Part shown: positions 59,139-64,000 of the stretch, piece after piece
Numbering within the stretch: the first letter of the stretch is position 1
How the letters are laid out: each line of letters begins with the position of its first letter
Assembly (NCBI RefSeq): GCF_020991455.1
Contig: NZ_JAJMOX010000010.1
Span: 1-64,000 of the forward strand
Source: Flavobacterium sp. JAS
GTDB taxonomy: Bacteria; Bacteroidota; Bacteroidia; Flavobacteriales; Flavobacteriaceae
Direction of reading: 5' to 3'
DNA length: 64,000 bases
The notes under the pieces: model-generated
Seen by the model: the letters and a program-made list of their open reading frames with translations, nothing else
Told to the model about the DNA's origin: nothing
The model's database searches: none
Program-made: the position numbers and the translations under genes

Positions 59139-59170
59139 TTGCCAATCCAAATAACTATCGGGATTGGCAA
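59139..59170. repeat. Perfect hairpin between MATE and small acidic gene
   Basis: TTGCCAATCC / GGATTGGCAA around AAATAACTATCG. The plus strand is followed by A, the minus strand by T, so in the plus-strand operon it does not act as a normal terminator. Confidence 0.6.
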
Positions 59171-59198
59171 AAAAACAATAACAAATACATAAATAAAA

Positions 59199-59426
59199 AT
59201 GGAATTACCTAAATTTTTACTCGGAGATAATACTGATTTTCCAGAAGATATTTTTATCATTCACCTTGATTACCCAAGATTTATAATCAACTTAAAAGAT
59301 GATGAGGTTGAGTTTATGGAAGAAGCAGAAGATCTTGATGAAGCCGAATTAAATACCGAAATGGAAGGCTTAATTGAACAGGCTAATGAATTTTACGACA
59401 GAGAAATAAAACGTTACGAAGAGTAG
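59199..59426 (+). CDS. Small acidic protein of unknown function
   Basis: A 75-residue acidic cytoplasmic protein (MELPKFLLGDNTDFPEDIFIIHLDYPRFIINLKDDEVEFMEEAEDL...). A short beta-hairpin region is followed by a Glu-rich helix. I recognise no named family; compact genes of this kind are often kept across Flavobacteria. It is preceded by a hairpin and followed by a half-site of a repeat word. Confidence 0.6.
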   Translation: MELPKFLLGDNTDFPEDIFIIHLDYPRFIINLKDDEVEFMEEAEDLDEAELNTEMEGLIEQANEFYDREIKRYEE

Positions 59427-59479
59427 AGAAGCACAGCAGTACGTCTCTATAATAAGAGCATGCGTCTTTAAATTATGCG
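59423..59479. repeat. Half-site related to GCGCACAACAGTG repeat
   Basis: GTAGAGAAGCACAGCAGTAC then GTCTCTA resembles the left arm of the inverted repeat at 47432-47506. TGCGTCTTTAAATTATGCG follows. Confidence 0.4.
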
Positions 59480-59510
59480 TTTCAACCAAAAAACAGTTTA
59501 AATCTTTCTA

Positions 59511-61445
59511 ATGAAAAAATTAAGTTTTTTAAAACCCATTTTCAATTTTATAGCAATTGGATTGCTAATAACTACTTTAAGCCGAATCTTTTTATTTTTT
59601 ATTTTTAAAGAGAGAGTAGTAGAAACACCAAATTTCTGGTATATTTTTCCAATCGGTCTTCGAATGGATTTAATTTTACTTTGTTATTTATCATTTCTAC
59701 CCGCAGTTTTAATTACGTTTCTACCTAATAAAGCGCTAAAATTCACCAACAAGTTTCTGGTAATTTATAGCTTTTTATTTTTGTTTCTGATTCTTTTTGT
59801 AGAATTGGCAACACCAGATTTTGTAAAACAATACGATACACGCCCAAATAAGATATTTTTAGATTATCTTATATATCCAAAAGAAGTTGTGGGAATGCTT
59901 TTAAAAAGTTACCTGACTTCGATCATTGTGACATTCTTAATTTTAGGAGTTGTTCTGTATTTTGCTTTCAAAAAAGGAAAAAAATATTTTTATACTACAA
60001 GTACGGAGTATAAATTCAAATTAATGATTTTTCCATTAGTTGCTTTCTTGTTGTTTTTTGGAGCACGTTCAAGTCTTACTTCAAAGCGTCCAATTAATGC
60101 CAGTAATGCAGTTTTCTCTACAGATCAGTTAACAAATACTTTGGGATTAAATTCATTTTATACCGTCGCTTTTGCAGCTTACTCGATTAAAAATGAAGGA
60201 AACACCAAAATGTACGGTAAAATGGATGAAGCCGAAGCAATTGCTCGTGTAAAAAAATACATGATTGCCGGTCCAAATGATTTTACAGATGCTGAAATTC
60301 CGTTTCTACATGTACAACAACCAGATACAGTAGTGAAAAAGCCATATAATTTGGTAATTTTTCTACAAGAAAGTTTAGGTGCTGAATACGTTGGGATTTT
60401 AGGTGGAAAACCATTAACACCGGAATTTGATAAATTATCAAAAGAAGGTTTATTGTTCACCAATTTATATTGCACAGGAACAAGAAGTGTCCGCGGAATT
60501 GAAGCGGTTGTAACCGGATTTTTGCCTTCACCATCTGAAAGTGTCGTAAAGTTAGGAAACTCGCAACAAGGATTTTTTACACTTGCCGATGCTTTAAAAC
60601 AAAAAGGATATGACACTAGTTTTATCTACGGTGGAATGGCGAATTTTGATAATATGGCTTCGTTTTTCAACGGAAATGGTTTTCAGGATATTGTAGATCA
60701 GGAAGATTTTGAATCTGATGGGGGCAAATATGCTTTCAAAGGAACATGGGGTTATTCAGATGAAGATTTGGTGACAAAAGCAAACAATTATTTTAAAGCT
60801 AAGGGCGATAAACCTTTCTTCTCTTTAATGTTTTCGACTTCTAATCACGAGCCTTTTGAATATCCGGAAGGAAGAATCAAACTTTTCGACAAGAAGCCTG
60901 CAACGGTAAATAATGCCATGAAATATGCAGATTTCTCTATCGGAAAATTCTTTGAAATGGCTAAGAAAGAACCTTATTTCAAAAATACAATTTTCATCGT
61001 AATTGCAGATCATAACACAAGAACGTACGGAAAGAATTTAGTGCCAATTAATAAGTTTCATATTCCAGCTTTGATAATGGGACCAGGAGTTCCAAAAGGA
61101 GTTTCATACAGCAAATTGGCAAGTCAAATTGATATTCCGCCAACATTGTTAGGATACTTAGGACTTTCATTTGAAACGCCAATGGTGGGAAGAAATCTAA
61201 ATAAACTAGATCCAAAAACGCAAGGAAGATCGATTATGCAGTTTAATGATATCAATGCATTCCGTGTGGAAAATCAAGTTGTAATCATGCAACCCAATTT
61301 GAAACCTTTGCAATTCGAAATCAAAAATGATACGACTTTAATTCCTGTAAAATTAAATGAAGAATTAGCTAAAGATGCTTTGGCACATGTAATTACAGCA
61401 GGAAATTTATATAAAGAGAATAAATATAAGTTAAGGAAGAAATAG
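59511..61445 (+). CDS. LTA-synthase-like sulfatase-family membrane protein
   Basis: A 644-residue protein with five N-terminal transmembrane helices (residues about 8-180) and a large extracytoplasmic sulfatase/LTA-synthase domain. Likely metal-bound nucleophile Thr324 in YCTGTRSVRGIEAVVTGFLPSP; other blocks are NLVIFLQESLGAEYVG and FIVIADHNTR. Members transfer phosphoglycerol or phosphoethanolamine to envelope glycolipids. In Flavobacteria the target (for example lipid A or an exopolysaccharide) is unknown. Confidence 0.88.
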   Translation: MKKLSFLKPIFNFIAIGLLITTLSRIFLFFIFKERVVETPNFWYIFPIGLRMDLILLCYLSFLPAVLITFLPNKALKFTNKFLVIYSFLFLFLILFVELATPDFVKQYDTRPNKIFLDYLIYPKEVVGMLLKSYLTSIIVTFLILGVVLYFAFKKGKKYFYTTSTEYKFKLMIFPLVAFLLFFGARSSLTSKRPINASNAVFSTDQLTNTLGLNSFYTVAFAAYSIKNEGNTKMYGKMDEAEAIARVKKYMIAGPNDFTDAEIPFLHVQQPDTVVKKPYNLVIFLQESLGAEYVGILGGKPLTPEFDKLSKEGLLFTNLYCTGTRSVRGIEAVVTGFLPSPSESVVKLGNSQQGFFTLADALKQKGYDTSFIYGGMANFDNMASFFNGNGFQDIVDQEDFESDGGKYAFKGTWGYSDEDLVTKANNYFKAKGDKPFFSLMFSTSNHEPFEYPEGRIKLFDKKPATVNNAMKYADFSIGKFFEMAKKEPYFKNTIFIVIADHNTRTYGKNLVPINKFHIPALIMGPGVPKGVSYSKLASQIDIPPTLLGYLGLSFETPMVGRNLNKLDPKTQGRSIMQFNDINAFRVENQVVIMQPNLKPLQFEIKNDTTLIPVKLNEELAKDALAHVITAGNLYKENKYKLRKK

Positions 61446-61465
61446 GTTCAGAGGAACAAAGGGAC

Positions 61466-61515
61466 AAAGGTTCAAAGAGACAGAGTGTAAAACCTTTGTT
61501 GCTTTGAACCTTTGC
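61466..61515. repeat. Inverted repeat of AAGGTTCAAAG family
   Basis: CAAAGGTTCAAAG (61466-61478) and CTTTGAACCTTTG (61503-61515) are exact reverse complements; the flanking words repeat once more on each side. It lies between the convergent LTA-synthase-like and meaB genes. Confidence 0.8.
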
Positions 61516-62612
61516 TACTTTGAACCTTTAGAAAAATACAATTTTAATAAATTTTGAGCAGCTGCAAAAGGTGATATTTCATCATTTTGCACTGCTTTTT
61601 TGTTTTGTTCTAATTGTGAAATGATCTCGGGCTGATTGTAGAAATTCAGTTTCAATTGTTCGTTTATGGTTTCCATCATCCAAAATTGATTCTGATCTTT
61701 TCGTTTTTCGATAAAGAAGCCAGTCTCATTGGTCATTTCGATATAAGATGAAATAGTATCCCAAATTTCGGAGATTCCATCTTTGGTGATGGCGCTGCAA
61801 GTCGTAACTTTTGGCTGCCAATTTGATTTTTTTGGAGGAAATAAATGCAAAGCTCTATTAAATTCCAGTTTCGCCTGATTTGCTTTTTTGATATTGTCAC
61901 CATCAGCTTTGTTGATAACAATAGCATCGGCCATTTCCATAATACCGCGTTTGATGCCTTGAAGTTCATCACCTGCACCGGAAATTTTTAGAAGCAAGAA
62001 AAAGTCAACCATACTGTGAACAGCAGTTTCACTTTGTCCCACGCCAACAGTTTCGATAATAATAGTATCAAATCCTGCCGCTTCGCATAAAATAATTGAT
62101 TCGCGTGTTTTACGGGCTACACCGCCCAAAGTATCTCCGGAAGCACTTGGTCTTATAAAAGCATTTTCGTCTTTTACGAGTTCTTCCATACGGGTTTTAT
62201 CGCCCAAAATACTTCCGTGCGAAAGTGAACTACTCGGGTCGACCGCTAAAACCGCTACTTTTTTACCTAAGTTCGTCAGGAAACTTCCAAAAGCTTCAAT
62301 AAAAGTACTTTTCCCAACGCCGGGAACGCCCGTAATTCCTATTCGGACAGATTTGTTGGCGTGAGGCAAACAGCCGTTAATAACCTCATTTGCTTTTGAG
62401 GCATGTTCCGGATTTGTACTTTCAACCAAAGTAATAGCGCGACTCAGTGCCGTTCTATTTCCTTCTAAAATTCCATTGATTAATTCCGTTGAAGAGGGTT
62501 GTTGTCTTCTGTTTTTTTTAATTTGACGAATAGCAAAAACATTGGTGATTTCAGGAGGTGAAATTCCGGCTTTTTCTTGTAAGCTGCTTGATTGTTTTTT
62601 TGAACTTGACAA
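61515..62612 (-). CDS. meaB: Methylmalonyl-CoA mutase-associated GTPase MeaB
   Basis: A 365-residue G3E GTPase that loads and protects adenosylcobalamin on methylmalonyl-CoA mutase. Walker A GVPGVGKST (about 95-103), the switch region GVARKTRESIILCEAAGFDTIIIETVGVGQSE, and NKADGDN (base-recognition NKxD). C-terminal helices dimerise it. The mutase genes themselves are about 50 kb away at 10.7-14.3 kb. Confidence 0.95.
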   Translation of the reverse strand: MSSSKKQSSSLQEKAGISPPEITNVFAIRQIKKNRRQQPSSTELINGILEGNRTALSRAITLVESTNPEHASKANEVINGCLPHANKSVRIGITGVPGVGKSTFIEAFGSFLTNLGKKVAVLAVDPSSSLSHGSILGDKTRMEELVKDENAFIRPSASGDTLGGVARKTRESIILCEAAGFDTIIIETVGVGQSETAVHSMVDFFLLLKISGAGDELQGIKRGIMEMADAIVINKADGDNIKKANQAKLEFNRALHLFPPKKSNWQPKVTTCSAITKDGISEIWDTISSYIEMTNETGFFIEKRKDQNQFWMMETINEQLKLNFYNQPEIISQLEQNKKAVQNDEISPFAAAQNLLKLYFSKGSK

Positions 62613-62673
62613 AATATACTTTTTGGTACTGTAAAAGTACAGAAAACAAAAACAGTTTCAAAAAGTTAGTTTG

Positions 62674-62773
62674 CCACGAATTGCACGAATTTTCACTAAT
62701 TAAATATTCGATTGAATATTTGCTAAGCATAATTAGCATAAAGAAATTAGTAAAAATTCGTGTAATTCGTGGC
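62674..62773. repeat. Long GCCACGAATT inverted repeat
   Basis: Arms of 29 bases (62674-62702 and 62745-62773) are reverse complements at 27 positions, beginning GCCACGAATTGCACGAATTT on the left. A small inner inverted repeat AAATATTC / GAATATTT sits in the loop. Same family as 53065-53114. Confidence 0.85.
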
Positions 62774-62784
62774 TATAAAACAAA

Positions 62785-63426
62785 TTAATAAGCCGCAGTA
62801 AAACGAACTTGATGGTGTTTTGCATTTTCTGCTTCATCAGCGATAACAACTGCTAAATCTTGTACAGATAAAATACTTCTTTGTTCGTCATTAAAAACTG
62901 GGTTTTCAAGACCTAAACGGTATTTTCCTGTTCTTCCTGTTGTAATACCCGGATGCATTTCGAAAGCCGGACTGAAAAATGCCCAATCTAAATCTTTTTC
63001 TTCTTTCAAGATATTCAAATAATCTCTTGCTGCAGTTGCGCCAGCGTGATATTCTTTTGGAAAATCTGGAGTATCAACCGCTTGTAAACCTGGAGCTACA
63101 AATAAACTTCCGGCACCGCCAATTGTGATAAAACGTTTTACACCAGATTTCTTAACCGCTTCCTGAATTGCTTTTGATCCTGCAATGAAATCATCGTAAA
63201 TGTTAGGATTCGTCCAACCAGAATTATAGGCATTGATTACAACATCATTTCCTTTTAAAATTTCAGACAACGCGTCAACATTAAAAATGTCAGCACTTTT
63301 CCAAGTTACATTTGAGGTATCTTTTGGGTTTCTTGCAATAGCAGTAATGTCATGATTTCTGTTTGCTAACTCGTTTAAAATGGCTGAGCCAACAAATCCG
63401 GTTGCTCCAATGATTGCGATTTTCAT
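62785..63426 (-). CDS. NmrA/YwnB-like NAD(P)-binding protein
   Basis: A 213-residue atypical SDR. The N-terminal Rossmann motif GATGFVGSAIL (residues 7-17), DVVINAYNSGW, and FITIGGAGSLFV match the NAD(P)H-binding YwnB group, without the YxxxK catalytic pair. In B. subtilis ywnB is next to Rrf2 gene ywnA; here an Rrf2 gene lies directly upstream on the same strand with 57 bases between. Possible redox sensor or reductase; function unproven. A motif GTAATAAAAAATGTTAC lies 18 bases upstream. Confidence 0.85.
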   Translation of the reverse strand: MKIAIIGATGFVGSAILNELANRNHDITAIARNPKDTSNVTWKSADIFNVDALSEILKGNDVVINAYNSGWTNPNIYDDFIAGSKAIQEAVKKSGVKRFITIGGAGSLFVAPGLQAVDTPDFPKEYHAGATAARDYLNILKEEKDLDWAFFSPAFEMHPGITTGRTGKYRLGLENPVFNDEQRSILSVQDLAVVIADEAENAKHHQVRFTAAY

Positions 63427-63444
63427 AGTATATAATTTTAATTA

Positions 63445-63461
63445 GTAATAAAAAATGTTAC
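63445..63461. promoter_or_regulatory. Candidate Rrf2 operator, copy 1
   Basis: GTAATAAAAAATGTTAC, a partial palindrome (GTAA...TTAC) upstream of the YwnB-like gene; 15 of 17 bases match copy 2 at 63895-63911. Confidence 0.5.
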
Positions 63462-63483
63462 AGTTTTGTGTAAAAAAATAGTA

Positions 63484-63891
63484 TTAGAATTGATTAGAAA
63501 AATCTTCCAGAGAGATTCCTTCTAATTGTAAACTAACTTTTTGATTCATCTCAGCATATAAAGAACTTAAATTTTGATTGATTTTCTTTCCAACAGGACA
63601 ATCAGGATTAGGCTGATTTTTTGCATACCCTAAGTTAATGGTTTCAAAGGTCATTTCAAATATTTCTTTTAATGTGATTTTCGAAGGATCGATCGACAGT
63701 TTTGTTCCGCCATTTTTTCCTTCTTTGCTTTCTACAATATGATGCGATTTTAAGTTGGCAATTTCTTTTCGAACCAATACGGGATTCAAATTGATACTCC
63801 CAGCAATATACTCAGATGACAAAAAATCATTTGGGTATTTGGTGAGTAAAGTCAAAATGTGAATCGTTATGGCAAATTTACCTGAAATCAT
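63484..63891 (-). CDS. Rrf2/YwnA-type transcription regulator
   Basis: A 135-residue Rrf2 winged-helix protein (residues 1-65, with LSSEYIAGSINLNPVLVRKEIANLKSHHIVESKEGKNGGTKLS). It has one cysteine, Cys98 in NPDCPVG, so it lacks the three-Cys Fe-S cluster site of IscR or NsrR and matches the YwnA/HypR-like group, some members of which sense thiol stress. It is followed by the YwnB-like gene. Palindromes and the -7 box in its leader suggest self-repression. Confidence 0.9.
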   Translation of the reverse strand: MISGKFAITIHILTLLTKYPNDFLSSEYIAGSINLNPVLVRKEIANLKSHHIVESKEGKNGGTKLSIDPSKITLKEIFEMTFETINLGYAKNQPNPDCPVGKKINQNLSSLYAEMNQKVSLQLEGISLEDFSNQF

Positions 63892-63894
63892 ACT

Positions 63895-63921
63895 GTAATA
63901 AAATATATTACAAATGTAATA
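63895..63921 (-). promoter_or_regulatory. Rrf2 gene promoter with overlapping palindromes
   Basis: GTAATAAAATATATTAC (63895-63911) and TATTACAAATGTAATA (63906-63921) overlap the minus-strand -7 box TACATTTG (63911-63918). The first copy of the motif is at 63445-63461 before the partner gene, so it is probably the binding site of the regulator. Confidence 0.55.
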
Positions 63922-63966
63922 CGTTTTATCAAATAAAAAAAGTTTTAACTAAAATTTAATTTAAAT

Positions 63967-64000
63967 AGGAGGCAAGATAAAATGGGAAGTTGTGCACATC
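63967..64000 (+). other. Possible gene start at right edge
   Basis: AGGAGG at 63968-63973 precedes ATG 63982 (MGSCAH) by eight bases. A Shine-Dalgarno is unusual here, and the open reading frame runs off the window, so it could start a gene or be chance. Confidence 0.3.

Noticed and set aside
60179..60616. 145-codon frame antisense to the LTA-synthase-like gene
   Set aside because: Coding conservation clearly belongs to the plus-strand sulfatase domain; the antisense protein has no recognisable feature.
1..64000. Mobile elements or prophage
   Set aside because: No transposase, integrase, phage structural gene or terminal repeat pair with target-site duplication was found; the only scar is the aminotransferase/TonB junction.

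Overview
The window is chromosomal DNA from a Flavobacteriaceae member, most likely a Flavobacterium species of the F. johnsoniae type. The case rests on low GC, AT-rich intergenic DNA, almost no Shine-Dalgarno sequences, many matches to the Bacteroidetes -7 promoter consensus TAnnTTTG, and Bacteroidetes-type proteins (PafA-type phosphatase, long GAPDH, two-motif DnaJ, split methylmalonyl-CoA mutase, TonB-plug-like modules). About 65 protein genes and one tRNA (Trp, CCA) are supported. I see no insertion sequence, prophage, CRISPR array or rRNA.

Layout. 0-10 kb: secreted PafA phosphatase; alanine dehydrogenase divergent from an Lrp/AsnC regulator; long GAPDH; HtrA/Deg protease; a dapF-GNAT-mltG operon. 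10-16 kb: a lysozyme-like cell-wall protein, then a minus-strand block with uridine kinase, a DivIC/FtsB-like protein and both methylmalonyl-CoA mutase subunits (the GTPase chaperone gene meaB lies far away at 61.5 kb). 16-22 kb: a dienoyl-CoA-reductase-like SDR, a PLP aminotransferase and a decayed second copy of its 5' end fused to a TonB tail, an RsmI-like methyltransferase, a small tyrosine phosphatase and dnaA. Gene direction is mostly minus just left of dnaA and more often plus to its right, which fits an origin near 21.9 kb but does not prove it. 22-30 kb: YbgC thioesterase, YigZ, HAD, RibD, PrmC, a MacB-type permease, HisRS, tRNA-Trp. 30-39 kb: grpE-dnaJ, a NatA/NatB-like ABC exporter, a sigma-54-type response regulator without HTH, a half DEAD-box protein, hydrolases and acetyltransferases.

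39-48 kb: MtaB tRNA methylthiotransferase, a FabG-like SDR, a scramblase/LOR-like protein, and an ECF sigma / anti-sigma / VWA operon whose two membrane-associated products carry TonB-plug-like segments without a barrel. 48-64 kb: PPK2, a PhoX-like lipoprotein followed by an imelysin-like/di-haem peroxidase fusion lipoprotein, a LytS/LytTR two-component pair, outer-membrane barrels, a MATE exporter, an LTA-synthase-like membrane phosphoglycerol transferase, MeaB, and an Rrf2 regulator with its YwnB-like NAD(P)-binding partner.

The strongest structure not explained by genes is in the intergenic DNA. Many spacers hold long, often perfect inverted repeats built from a small set of recurring sequence 'words' (for example arms beginning GCAGATTTTGCAGAT, GCCACGAATT, AAGGTTCAAAG, TTGTCAAAGTTT, GCGCACAACAGTG, AGCCCCGAT). 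Several words recur at unlinked sites in this window. I could not run alignments, structure predictions or database searches; family names come from motif recognition by eye.
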